Positions 48,035 through 56,648 of a stretch of 64,000 nt of DNA are shown here, piece after piece (positions within the stretch are counted from its first letter, which is position 1; every line of letters starts with the position of its first letter). The translations under genes were made by a program, and so were the position numbers. Source of the stretch: Arthrobacter sp. 135MFCol5.1 (lineage in GTDB: Bacteria > Actinomycetota > Actinomycetes > Actinomycetales > Micrococcaceae). The notes below the pieces were generated by a model that was given only the letters and a program-made list of their open reading frames with translations, searched no databases and had not been told where the DNA came from. The stretch is from assembly GCF_000374865.1 (NCBI RefSeq), contig NZ_KB895461.1, forward strand, positions 1 to 64,000, written 5' to 3'.

Positions 48035-48583
48035 TTAGAGGTGTCCGGGCAGGACCTCGCGGGCAAGGTCCGCGATGCGGCGTTCGTTGGGGAAGGACAG
48101 CTTCCGGGCCAGTTCCTGGATGGGCACCCAGGCCACATCCACGGCTTCCTGGTCGGGATCGTTCTCGATGGTGAGCTCGCCTCCCGTGGCGCGCAGGAGG
48201 TAGTGGTGCACGGTCTTGTGGACCCGGTGGCCGCTGACCGTGAACCAGTAGTCGATGCTGCCCAAGGGCGCCAGGATGTCTCCCTCGATGCCGGTTTCTT
48301 CGGCAATTTCGCGGACGGCAGCCTGCTCGTTGTTTTCCTTGCCCTCCGGATGCCCCTTGGGGAGGCACCATTCCAACCGTCCGCCGCGATTAAGGCGGGC
48401 GATGATCGCAACCCTCAATTCGGCGTCGGACGTGTCCACCACAACGCCGCCGGCCGAGACTTCCTCAACCGTTGGCAGCGAGGCCGGTGCCGATTGCTGG
48501 GCAGGGGCAACGTGCGCCCCGATTGCCGATGGCAATGGTGCGTTCGTCCTCCTGCCGGGAGCGCTCGGTACTGGATGGGCCAT
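48035..48583 (-). CDS. NUDIX hydrolase
   Basis: 182 residues from ATG 48583 (MAHPVPSAPG); an earlier in-frame ATG exists at 48658. The NUDIX box is complete: GHPEGKENNEQAAVREIAEETG, with preceding EVSAGGVVV and RLEWCLPKG. It hydrolyses nucleoside diphosphates linked to another group; neighbours in mycobacteria are called MutT4. A disordered ~45-residue Pro/Ser-rich N-terminus precedes the domain. It is 51 bases upstream of murJ and divergent from pcnA. Confidence 0.93.
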   Translation of the reverse strand: MAHPVPSAPGRRTNAPLPSAIGAHVAPAQQSAPASLPTVEEVSAGGVVVDTSDAELRVAIIARLNRGGRLEWCLPKGHPEGKENNEQAAVREIAEETGIEGDILAPLGSIDYWFTVSGHRVHKTVHHYLLRATGGELTIENDPDQEAVDVAWVPIQELARKLSFPNERRIADLAREVLPGHL

Positions 48584-48743
48584 GGAGTCCACTCTAACGA
48601 CTGTTGCCCGTTCGTGATGACCGGAACATGACACCAACATGGACGGGATGTGACGCATTTTGGGGCCGGGAACGTCAATCAGCGCTGATCTTGACGCTTT
48701 TTTGGACTGCCGCGCCGCTGGTTTCTGCCAAGCTTAAGGAACT

Positions 48744-50252
48744 ATGTCGCACGCACATCACAAGATTGATTCCCACACCGTTGACTTCAAGGTGGACCCG
48801 GTGGTCCTGGAGCTCGGTCAGCGGTTCGTGGATGCCGGCCACGAGCTGTCCCTCGTGGGCGGGCCGGTGCGCGACCTTTTCCTTGGCCGGGTTTCCCCCG
48901 ACCTCGACTTCACCACGGATGCCACGCCGGACCAGACGGTGGCACTGATCAAGAAGTGGGCGGACAACTTCTGGGAGATCGGGCGCGCGTTTGGCACGAT
49001 CGGCATGCGCAAGGGCGGCTTCCAGATCGAGATCACCACCTACCGGGCGGAGGCCTACGATCCCGACTCCCGCAAGCCCGTGGTGGCGTTCGGTACCTCC
49101 CTCACCGACGATCTGCTGCGGCGCGACTTCACGATCAACGCCATGGCACTGAAACTGCCTTCCCTTGAACTGGTGGATCCGTTCGGCGGGGTGCGGGACC
49201 TGCATGCCTCCTTGCTGGCGACGCCCGGGGCGCCGGAGGCCTCCTTCTCAGATGACCCCTTGCGGATGATGCGGGCGGCGCGCTTCGCCGCGCAACTGGG
49301 CGTCTCGGTCCGCGACGACGTCCGCGAAGCCATGACCCACATGGCTGACCGGATCAAGATCATTTCCGCGGAGCGGGTGCGGGATGAACTGGTCAAACTG
49401 ATCTGCGGTGCCCGGCCTCGCGTGGGCGTGGACCTCCTGGTGGACACGGGGCTGGCCGAGTATGTGCTGCCCGAGGTCTCCGCCCTCCGGCTCGAAGCCG
49501 ATGAGCACCACCGGCACAAGGATGTCTACCAGCACTCCCTCCAGGTGTTGGAGCAGGCAGCGGAGCTTGAAACGGACGCCGAAGGCCCTGTGCCGGGCCC
49601 GGACTTCGTGCTGCGCTTCGCGGCGTTGATGCACGACGTCGGCAAGCCGGCGACGCGCCGGTTCGAACCGGGCGGGGCGGTGAGCTTCCGCCACCACGAC
49701 ATGGTGGGTGCCAAGCTCACCTCCAAACGGATGAAGGCGCTGCGCTTCGACAATGACACCACCAAGGCCGTTGCACGGCTGGTGGAACTCCACATGCGCT
49801 TCTATGGCTACGGCGATGCCGGCTGGAGCGACTCGGCTGTCCGGCGGTACGTCACCGACGCAGGCCCGCTGCTGGAACGGCTGCACCGGCTTACCCGGTC
49901 CGACGTCACCACCAGAAACCAGCGCAAGGCCGACCGGCTGTCCTTCGCTTACGACGACCTTGAGTCCCGCATTGCGGCGCTCCGGGAACAGGAATCCCTG
50001 GACGCAGTACGCCCGGACCTGGACGGAGCCCGGATCATGGAGCTGCTGGGCCTCAAACCGGGCCCCGTGGTGGGCCGCGCCTACAAGTTCCTCCTTAATG
50101 AGCGGATGGAACACGGACCGTTGCCCGCGGACGAGGCCGAGGCGCGCCTGCTCCGCTGGTGGGCCGAACAGCCTGAATCAGCACCTGCCGGGACCGAGCC
50201 CGGAACCCCTCCCGCCGACGTCGAACCTTCACCCGCTGAGGAGTCCAAATGA
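48744..50252 (+). CDS. pcnA: CCA tRNA nucleotidyltransferase / PcnA-type polymerase
   Basis: 502 residues. N-terminal pol-beta fold with LVGGPVRDLFLG and the metal-binding DLDF in VSPDLDFTTDAT, a second motif with GTIGMRKGGFQIEITTYRAE, RRDFTINAMAL and the RNA-binding region DPLRMMRAARFAAQL. An HD domain follows (HKDVYQHSLQVLEQA, LRFAALMHDVGKP). It adds or repairs the tRNA 3' CCA. It has a 26-residue Pro/Glu-rich tail. The stop overlaps the phosphatase start (ATGA). Two of the window's tRNAs (Leu, Ile) lack an encoded CCA, so this enzyme is needed. Confidence 0.95.
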   Translation: MSHAHHKIDSHTVDFKVDPVVLELGQRFVDAGHELSLVGGPVRDLFLGRVSPDLDFTTDATPDQTVALIKKWADNFWEIGRAFGTIGMRKGGFQIEITTYRAEAYDPDSRKPVVAFGTSLTDDLLRRDFTINAMALKLPSLELVDPFGGVRDLHASLLATPGAPEASFSDDPLRMMRAARFAAQLGVSVRDDVREAMTHMADRIKIISAERVRDELVKLICGARPRVGVDLLVDTGLAEYVLPEVSALRLEADEHHRHKDVYQHSLQVLEQAAELETDAEGPVPGPDFVLRFAALMHDVGKPATRRFEPGGAVSFRHHDMVGAKLTSKRMKALRFDNDTTKAVARLVELHMRFYGYGDAGWSDSAVRRYVTDAGPLLERLHRLTRSDVTTRNQRKADRLSFAYDDLESRIAALREQESLDAVRPDLDGARIMELLGLKPGPVVGRAYKFLLNERMEHGPLPADEAEARLLRWWAEQPESAPAGTEPGTPPADVEPSPAEESK

Positions 50253-50833
50253 CCAATCCCGCCTTCGCTCCGCGCCCCCAGCTGTGGATCCTCCGCCATG
50301 GTGAAACCGAATGGTCCAAGAGCGGGCAGTACACGGGCCTCACAGACCTCCCCCTGACAGTGGAAGGCGAACAGCAGTCCGTGGAGGCACGCAAGGTCCT
50401 GGACGGCGTCGACTTCGACCTGGTGCTCACCTCGCCGCTGCGGCGTGCACGGCGCACTGCCGAGCTCGCCGGTTTCCCGGATGCCCGGCACGAACCGCTC
50501 GCGGTGGAGTGGAACTACGGGGACTACGAAGGCATCAGCTCGGACCTGATCCGCAAGGACAATCCCGACTACCTGATCTGGACCCACGGCGTTCCCAACG
50601 GTGAAAGCCTTGATGAGGTGGCCGCGAGGGCGGACAAGATCATCGGCCGGATCCTGGAATCCGGGATGGACAATGTGCTGATCGTCGCGCACGGTCATTT
50701 CTCCCGGATCCTTACCGCGCGCTGGCTGGAATTGCCGCCCACGGAAGGCCGCCACTTTGTCCTCGGTACCGCCAAAGTATGCACCCTGGGCTGGGATAAG
50801 AAGACGCCCGCTATTGTGCGCTGGGGTCTCTGA
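50249..50833 (+). CDS. Histidine phosphatase (phosphoglycerate mutase-like)
   Basis: 194 residues; ATG overlaps the pcnA stop. The RHG motif is in LWILRHGETEWSKSGQYTGLTDLPL, the second catalytic region is WNYGDYEG, and the C-terminal His is in IVAHGHFSRIL. It belongs to the dephosphorylating branch of the superfamily; the substrate is unknown (a phosphosugar or phosphoester is usual). Translational coupling suggests co-expression with pcnA. Confidence 0.92.
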   Translation: MTNPAFAPRPQLWILRHGETEWSKSGQYTGLTDLPLTVEGEQQSVEARKVLDGVDFDLVLTSPLRRARRTAELAGFPDARHEPLAVEWNYGDYEGISSDLIRKDNPDYLIWTHGVPNGESLDEVAARADKIIGRILESGMDNVLIVAHGHFSRILTARWLELPPTEGRHFVLGTAKVCTLGWDKKTPAIVRWGL

Positions 50834-50989
50834 ATCGCCTTTAGTAAAAAACTTTTCTGCATTTCCCGGGAATTGCTGGCCTTTCGCGGATTCCTGGGGT
50901 ACCTTTATTCCTGACCCCGCGGCAATCTGCCCGGGTCCAAGACCGCATTGCACACCACGCAGCGGACAGCAGAAAAGGAGGTTGGGAAA

Positions 50990-51121
50990 ATGATGACTTT
51001 GACTGGCGAATGGAACACCCCCATCAATGCATTCCCGGCCTTTGCTGGTGCTGCGCGCGTTGCTCTGGTCGGCACCGGGTGGCGGTCCGCCGCCTTCCCC
51101 GGTTCTCCACGGCGCCGCTAA
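50990..51121 (+). CDS. Short ORF (43 aa) with strong ribosome site, unknown
   Basis: ATG is preceded by AAAAGGAGGTTGGGAAA, a near-perfect Shine-Dalgarno at good spacing. The product is MMTLTGEWNTPINAFPAFAG, then AARVALVGTGWRSAAF and ending GSPRRR. There is no signal peptide and only weak hydrophobicity. No relative is recognised. It may be a small protein or a leader peptide; the ribosome site is the only real support. Confidence 0.45.
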   Translation: MMTLTGEWNTPINAFPAFAGAARVALVGTGWRSAAFPGSPRRR

Positions 51122-51471
51122 CCGGAACCACGTTCCCCGGGACTTCGCCCTGCCTGGGCCAGTCCCCGGGATAACGGCCGGTACGCCGCCGCACCTCCTG
51201 CGCTGATTCCCCGGAACAGCACCTGCCCGAGCCCACGCTTCGCTGACGCCTGAAACCGCGTCCGCGCACTTGAGCGTTCCTGCTCTGCGCCAGGTGCTTG
51301 CTTTCCGGCTTTGTCGGCGTCCCCCGGAATTTGTGTTCTTTCCTGCAATTTCCGCCTATTCCCGCCATGGAATTCACGCGCCTTCTTTCCGGGCTTTTTC
51401 GCGCCGAAAAGATGCGCTAATTCGTCGTGCACTTTTGTGCCCCATTAAAACGAAAGGAGGTGCCTTCCTTG

Positions 51472-51600
51472 ATGCGAAAGATCCTGGGATTCCTGTCCCG
51501 CCCCCTGCAGCGACGCAGTTCGTTCAACAGTGACCTGTTGGAGCAGCATCGAAACGAAGTCTTCGTGCTCATGCACCAGCAGCTCGGCGGCTTGCGCTGA
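51472..51600 (+). CDS. Short ORF (42 aa), strong ribosome site, unknown
   Basis: AAAGGAGG precedes either TTG 51469 or ATG 51472, in one frame. The product is MRKILGFLSRPLQRRSSFNS, then DLLEQHRNEVFVLMHQQL and ending GGLR: a basic amphipathic start and a C-terminal helix. It ends 48 bases before the GT87 gene on the same strand. No family is recognised; a small protein co-transcribed with the GT87 gene is plausible. Confidence 0.5.
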   Translation: MRKILGFLSRPLQRRSSFNSDLLEQHRNEVFVLMHQQLGGLR

Positions 51601-51648
51601 CTGCCGGCCCCCGCGCTTTGCGCAGGGGCCGGCTGTAAGCTCGACTCC

Positions 51649-53112
51649 ATGCACGAGACCCAGCCGCCGGAGGGTGGACGACGGCCCCGTATCGTGGTGC
51701 CGAGCCGCAGCGATGCGCTGCTCCGTAATTTCACGGAGGTGATCGGCGGGCCACTCGGGGCCAAGGCGGATCCCGGTGTTGCCTCCCCCGGGATCTTCAC
51801 CGTGGAACGTGTGCTGGTGGTCCTGGCAGCACTGGCCGCCTTGGTGGGCATCCTGCTTAAGGGCTACTGCCGGGTCAACGGCTGGGAGACCCCAACCCAG
51901 TTCTACGCCACGTGCTACTCGGACTTCCCGGAGCTGTTCCGGAACCGCGGCCTGGCACAAGGGGTCTTCCCCATCCTCGGCAGCGGCAGCCAGTTTGAAT
52001 ACCCGGTGCTCATCGGGTTGATTGCGGGGCTGACGGCATGGCTGGTTCCCGGAGGAGACGCCAACGCCAGGGCTGTGGCCTACTTCGATATCAATGCCGT
52101 GCTGCTGGCGGCCGTGGCCATGGTCACTGTCCTGGCAGTTGCCCGCATGCCCGGCCGCCGTCCCTGGGATGCCGCCATGGTGGCGGTCGCCCCGGGGATT
52201 ATCCTCGCCGGAACCATCAACTGGGATCTCTGGGCAGCCTGCCTGCTGGCTGTGGGCATGTACTTTTTCGCCAAGAACCGCCCGGTGCCGGCCGGCATCC
52301 TGATCGGGCTGGCCACGGCAACCAAGCTCTACCCGCTGCTGGTCCTCGGGGCCATCCTGCTGCTTGCCGCGCGGACCGGCCGGTGGCGGCCGCTGCTGGT
52401 GACCGCCGGCAGCGCCGCCGCCACCTGGCTGGTGGTCAACCTGCCGTTCGCGGCGGCCAACCCGTCCGGCTGGGCCTATTTTTTCCAGTACAGCGCGGAG
52501 CGGGGCGCCGGGTACAGTTCCCCGTGGTTCGCCTACAACCTGGTGGCCGGCAGGCTGGGCTGGTCCGGGCTGGCACCGGACGGAGTCAGCGCACTGTCAG
52601 CCGTACTGTTCGTCCTGTTGTGCGCCGCCATAGCAGCCGTTGCACTGACCGCTCCCCGCCGCCCCCGCCTGGCGCAGCTTGCTTTCCTTATCGTCGCGGC
52701 CTTCATTCTCACCAGCAAGGTCTACTCGCCCCAGTACGTCGTGTGGCTGATCCCGCTGCTAGCCCTCGCCAGGCCACGGTGGCGCGACTTCCTGGTCTGG
52801 CAGGGGATCGAAGCCCTGCACTGGGCCGCAATCTGGATGTACCTTGGACAGGTGACCAGCGCCGGTTCGTCCCAACACAACCTGGACATGCCTTACTACG
52901 TCCTCGCCGTCGCCGCTCACATGGCCGCCGTGGCGTACCTCATGGCGCGCATCGTGTGGGACATCTACGACCCCGCCTTTGACCCCATCCGCCGCCACCA
53001 TGTTGATGATCCGCACGGCGGGCCGTTCGCGAACGCGCCCGACTGGTTCCGGCTGGATCCCGCCCGGCCCTCGGAATCGGTTACCCCCTGGAAAGCAGGG
53101 TTCCGTGCCTGA
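51649..53112 (+). CDS. GT87-family membrane glycosyltransferase (DUF2029)
   Basis: 487 residues with about 10-11 membrane helices. The first external loop carries conserved acid and aromatic residues (CYSDFPELF), followed by LVVNLPFAAANPSGWAYFFQ, LATATKLYPLLVL and KVYSPQYVVWLIPL, typical of polyprenyl-phosphate-mannose transferases (GT-C fold). Such enzymes extend phosphatidylinositol mannosides or lipomannan outside the membrane. The polar N-terminus (~45 residues) and tail are cytoplasmic by prediction. Its stop overlaps the next start by eight bases. Confidence 0.88.
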   Translation: MHETQPPEGGRRPRIVVPSRSDALLRNFTEVIGGPLGAKADPGVASPGIFTVERVLVVLAALAALVGILLKGYCRVNGWETPTQFYATCYSDFPELFRNRGLAQGVFPILGSGSQFEYPVLIGLIAGLTAWLVPGGDANARAVAYFDINAVLLAAVAMVTVLAVARMPGRRPWDAAMVAVAPGIILAGTINWDLWAACLLAVGMYFFAKNRPVPAGILIGLATATKLYPLLVLGAILLLAARTGRWRPLLVTAGSAAATWLVVNLPFAAANPSGWAYFFQYSAERGAGYSSPWFAYNLVAGRLGWSGLAPDGVSALSAVLFVLLCAAIAAVALTAPRRPRLAQLAFLIVAAFILTSKVYSPQYVVWLIPLLALARPRWRDFLVWQGIEALHWAAIWMYLGQVTSAGSSQHNLDMPYYVLAVAAHMAAVAYLMARIVWDIYDPAFDPIRRHHVDDPHGGPFANAPDWFRLDPARPSESVTPWKAGFRA

Positions 53113-54547
53113 TGTCGCGGTAGTAGGCACCGGCCCCAACGGACTCTCTGCAGCGGCCGTCATGGCAAGGGCAGGGCTGTCGGTGGAAGTCTTCGAGGCA
53201 GCCCAGACCATCGGCGGTGGCACGCGCACCACCGAACTCATGCAGCCCGGACACTTCCACGACGTCTGCTCCGCGGTGCATCCCATGGCGCTGGCATCCC
53301 CGTTCTTCCGTGCCTTCGAACTGCCCCGGAGGGTGGACCTGATCACCCCTGAAGTTTCATTCGGGTCCCCGCTGGATGGCGGCCGGGCGGCTTTGGCGTA
53401 TACCTCGCTGGAGCGGACTGCGACGGAACTGGGCCGGGACGGCGCTGCCTACCGCAGGCTCATGGAACCGCTGGTCCGGCATATTGGCGACGTCATGGAT
53501 TTCACCCAAAACCAGCTGCTGCGGATCCCCCGCAACCCGGTGATGGCGGGCGTTTACGGATTGCGGACGCTGGAGCAGGGAACCGGATTATGGAACGCAC
53601 GGTTCCGGGAGGATCTTGCACCCGCCCTCCTGAGCGGGGTTGCCGCCCACGCCATCTCGCATTTACCGTCCCTGGCGGCGTCCGGGGCCGGCCTCATGCT
53701 CGGTGCCCTGGGACATGCGGACGGATGGCCCATCCCCCGCGGCGGTTCCGCCTCCATCGCGGCAGCCCTCGCTGACGATATCCGCGCCCACGGCGGCGTC
53801 ATCCACACCGGCACCCCCATCGACCGGCTGGAACAACTGCCGGCCACCCGGGCCACCCTGCTGGATGTGGCGCCCCGCGGCCTGCTGGACATGGCAGGCG
53901 ATGCGCTGCCTGGCCGCTATCGAAGAGCCCTCGAGGCGTTCCGGTACGGAAACGGCTCCTGCAAGGTGGACTTCATCCTGTCCGGTCCGGTGCCGTGGCA
54001 AGCCAGCGGGCTTGCCGACGCCGGCACGGTCCACGTGGGCGGGACCCGGACCGAACTGGCGGCTTCGGAGAACCAGGTCAGCGCCGGCCGGCATCCCGAG
54101 CGGCCGTATGTCCTGGTGGCCCAGCCCTCCCGGTTTGACCCGGGACGGGCCCCGGACGGGCGGCACACACTGTGGACGTATTGCCACGTCCCCGCAGGCT
54201 CCACGCGGGACATGACCGGCGAGGTGATGGCGCAGCTGGAACGGTTTGCCCCGGGATTCCGGGACCTCGTGGTGGAATCGCACGCCATTACGGCGGCGCA
54301 GCTGGCGCAGTACAACCGCAACTACGTTGGCGGCGACTTCAGCGCCGGAGTCATGGACGTGCGCGGCCTGGTCCAAAGGCCCGTGGCGTCCCCCGTCCCG
54401 TGGCGGACACCTCTGCTGGGCGTCTACCTCTGCTCATCCTCAACGCCACCGGGCCCGGGTGTCACGGGAATGCCCGGGATGCACGCGGCTACGTACGCCC
54501 TGAAGGACATTTTCCGGCTGCCGGTTCCGGACCTTTCCCTCGGCTAG
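53105..54547 (+). CDS. FAD-dependent phytoene-desaturase-like oxidoreductase
   Basis: 480 residues from GTG inside the end of the GT87 gene. The dinucleotide motif VAVVGTGPNGLSAAAVMARAGLSVEVFEA is of the carotenoid-desaturase/retinol-saturase (CrtI-like) type, followed by GGGTRTTELMQPG. The C-terminal FAD contact is in LCSSSTPPGPGVTGMPGMHAA. Substrate unknown: family members act on isoprenoids or other hydrophobic molecules. No carotenoid genes are nearby, so carotenogenesis should not be assumed. The open frame 42 codons upstream of the start is only shadow. Confidence 0.88.
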   Translation: MPDVAVVGTGPNGLSAAAVMARAGLSVEVFEAAQTIGGGTRTTELMQPGHFHDVCSAVHPMALASPFFRAFELPRRVDLITPEVSFGSPLDGGRAALAYTSLERTATELGRDGAAYRRLMEPLVRHIGDVMDFTQNQLLRIPRNPVMAGVYGLRTLEQGTGLWNARFREDLAPALLSGVAAHAISHLPSLAASGAGLMLGALGHADGWPIPRGGSASIAAALADDIRAHGGVIHTGTPIDRLEQLPATRATLLDVAPRGLLDMAGDALPGRYRRALEAFRYGNGSCKVDFILSGPVPWQASGLADAGTVHVGGTRTELAASENQVSAGRHPERPYVLVAQPSRFDPGRAPDGRHTLWTYCHVPAGSTRDMTGEVMAQLERFAPGFRDLVVESHAITAAQLAQYNRNYVGGDFSAGVMDVRGLVQRPVASPVPWRTPLLGVYLCSSSTPPGPGVTGMPGMHAATYALKDIFRLPVPDLSLG

Positions 54548-54634
54548 GTTCTGCCGGCCGGCAGGACCCGCCACAACCTCCTGGCCCGCGACGGCACGGC
54601 ACAGCACGGTGCCGGGGCGGGGGATAATGGCCGC

Positions 54635-56623
54635 ATGGGGAAATCAACAAAACTTTCGCTTGCCGTAGCTGCGCTCGTCCTGGGTACCTCCCTGGTGGCC
54701 TGCGACGACGGTAAGAGCGGGGCCGAAGCCGCGGCCCAGCAGTTGGCCGGCGCGGTCTCATCGCTTGACGTTGGCTCGGTGGCCTTTGACGGCAAGGACG
54801 CCGCCGCGGCCAACGACCAGCTGCACCAGGTCTTCGCTGCCCTGGATCCGCAGAAGCCCGAGGTCCAGGCAGGCGGACTCACCCTCGACGGCGATAAAGC
54901 GTCCGCGCCGCTGAGCTATACCTGGAAGTTCGGCGACGCCGAATGGAAGTACACCAGCTCGGCGAACTTCAAGAAGTCAGGGGACAAGTGGCTGACGGTG
55001 TGGGACCCGGCCCTCCTGGCACCCGGCCTGACGGACAGTGAAATTGTCACCAAGGGCTCCCAGTCCCCCCAGCGTGCCGACATCCTTGGTGCCGGCGACG
55101 TACCCTTGGTCACCTACCGTCCCGTGGTGAATGTCGGTATCGACAAGCCGCAACTGGGCGCCGCAGACCCCTCCGATTCGGCCGGCAAGCTGGCCGCGCT
55201 GGTGGGAGTGGACCCGGCGGCGTATGCGCAACAGGTCAAGGCTGCCGGTGCACAGGCTTTTGTCCCTGCTATCACGCTGCGTGAAGAAGGCAGGACCATC
55301 TCGGATCAACAGATCCAGGCGATCCCCGGAGCGCGCGGCATCCCCGCGTCCATGCCGCTGGCTCCCAGCAGGACGTTTGCCCGCGCCGTGCTCGGTTCGG
55401 TCGGCGAAGCCACCGCGGAACAGATCGATGCATCCGAAGGCGCCCTGGACGCAGGGGATGTCACGGGCATCGGCGGGCTCCAGCAGCAGTACGACGCACA
55501 GCTCCGAGGATCAGATGCCGTGGTCATCCGGGCGCAGCGGGCCGACCTGACGCGCGAACAGATCCAGTCCGCCGGCACCGACCCCAGGCGCGTCCTTTTC
55601 GAGGTGGCACCCAAGCCCGGTACGCCGTTGAAGACCACCCTCGATCCGCGCCTCCAGACCCTGGCTGAGTCCACCCTGGAGGGTGTGGGCCCGGCGTCGG
55701 CCATCGTGGCGCTCCGGCCCTCCACCGGCGCCGTACTCGCCGCCGCCTCCGGCCCGGGCAGCAACGGCTACAACACGGCCATGCTGGGCCAGTACGCCCC
55801 GGGCTCGATCTTCAAGATGGTGGATTCCCTGGCCATGTTCCGCAACGGCATGAATCCCGATTCCACCGTCCAGTGCACCCCCACCCTCACAGTAGACGGG
55901 CGCACCTTCAAGAACTCCGAGGGCTACCCCGCGACCTCCCTTGGCGCGGTGACCCTCCGGGACGCCTTTGCGCACTCCTGCAATACCGCCTTCATTTCCC
56001 AGCGCGACTCGGTATCGCAGAGTCAGCTCGAAGCCGCGGCCACCTCCATGGGCGTCGCGGTGGAAGCGCCGAAACTCGGGGCGGAAGCGTTCTTGGGTTC
56101 CGTGCCGGGGCAGGCCCAGGGCACCGAACACGCGGCCTCCATGATTGGCCAGGGCAAGGTTTTGCTCTCCCCCCTGGCTGCTGCGATCATGGCCGGCTCT
56201 GTTGCCAAGGGCGCCCCCGTTTCGGCGCAGCTGGTCCTCAACCCCGATGCCGCTGCCCCCGCTGCGGGAACCACCGCCGGGTCCACTGCCCCGGCCGCCG
56301 CACCGACTGCCACGGCGACGGCCGAGGCGCCGTCCACGGCATCGGACAAACCGATCACGGCAGCGGAGGCGGCATCGCTGGCTGACATGATGCGCGCCGT
56401 GGTTACTTCCGGGCATGCAGGCTTCCTGTCCAGCGTCCCCGGGGCACCGGTAGGGGCGAAGACCGGAACCGCCGAATTCGGCACCGAGAACCCGCCCAAG
56501 ACGCACGCGTGGATCGTGGCCGTCCACGGGGACCTGGCGGTGGCCGTCTTCGTGGAAGACGGCGGCCTGGGCGCCACCACCTCGGGTCCGCTGCTGAAGC
56601 AGTTCCTCACCGCCGCCGGCTAG
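54635..56623 (+). CDS. Lipoprotein penicillin-binding protein, class B (MecA-type N-domain)
   Basis: 662 residues. Signal peptide with a lipobox ending VAC (Cys23, in LGTSLVACDDG), so a lipid-anchored enzyme rather than one with a helix anchor. Residues ~33-145 look like the NTF2-like MecA N-terminal domain (FKKSGDKWLTVWDPALLAP). A dimerisation domain follows, and then the transpeptidase: Ser391 in SIFK, SCN in HSCNTAF, and KTGT with Lys609. All catalytic boxes are intact. The catalytic domain has an Ala/Pro/Thr-rich insertion (APAAAPTATATAEAP). It is a second class B PBP in the window besides PbpA and could contribute to beta-lactam tolerance; this is inference. Confidence 0.9.
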   Translation: MGKSTKLSLAVAALVLGTSLVACDDGKSGAEAAAQQLAGAVSSLDVGSVAFDGKDAAAANDQLHQVFAALDPQKPEVQAGGLTLDGDKASAPLSYTWKFGDAEWKYTSSANFKKSGDKWLTVWDPALLAPGLTDSEIVTKGSQSPQRADILGAGDVPLVTYRPVVNVGIDKPQLGAADPSDSAGKLAALVGVDPAAYAQQVKAAGAQAFVPAITLREEGRTISDQQIQAIPGARGIPASMPLAPSRTFARAVLGSVGEATAEQIDASEGALDAGDVTGIGGLQQQYDAQLRGSDAVVIRAQRADLTREQIQSAGTDPRRVLFEVAPKPGTPLKTTLDPRLQTLAESTLEGVGPASAIVALRPSTGAVLAAASGPGSNGYNTAMLGQYAPGSIFKMVDSLAMFRNGMNPDSTVQCTPTLTVDGRTFKNSEGYPATSLGAVTLRDAFAHSCNTAFISQRDSVSQSQLEAAATSMGVAVEAPKLGAEAFLGSVPGQAQGTEHAASMIGQGKVLLSPLAAAIMAGSVAKGAPVSAQLVLNPDAAAPAAGTTAGSTAPAAAPTATATAEAPSTASDKPITAAEAASLADMMRAVVTSGHAGFLSSVPGAPVGAKTGTAEFGTENPPKTHAWIVAVHGDLAVAVFVEDGGLGATTSGPLLKQFLTAAG

Positions 56624-56648
56624 GCTCCGCCGTGGGAGGATTGACGGC

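Larger units (their letters stand above)
50834..51648. other. 815-base interval with two short ORFs and no larger gene
   Basis: It holds the two short ORFs at 50990 and 51472 and otherwise no coding region I can support. The part between them (51122-51471) has GC-skewed and T/C-rich text with no good ribosome site. Bases just after the phosphatase stop contain TAAAAAACTTTTC without a clear hairpin. Confidence 0.5.

Noticed and set aside
51024..51377. Minus-strand 117-codon frame in the phosphatase-GT87 gap
   Set aside because: It overlaps the 43-aa ORF antisense; Arg/Gly-rich with no motif or ribosome site.
51367..51420. 17-codon ORF (MEFTRLLSGLFRAEKMR) between the two short ORFs
   Set aside because: No ribosome site and too short to support, although its basic amphipathic look resembles the following ORF.
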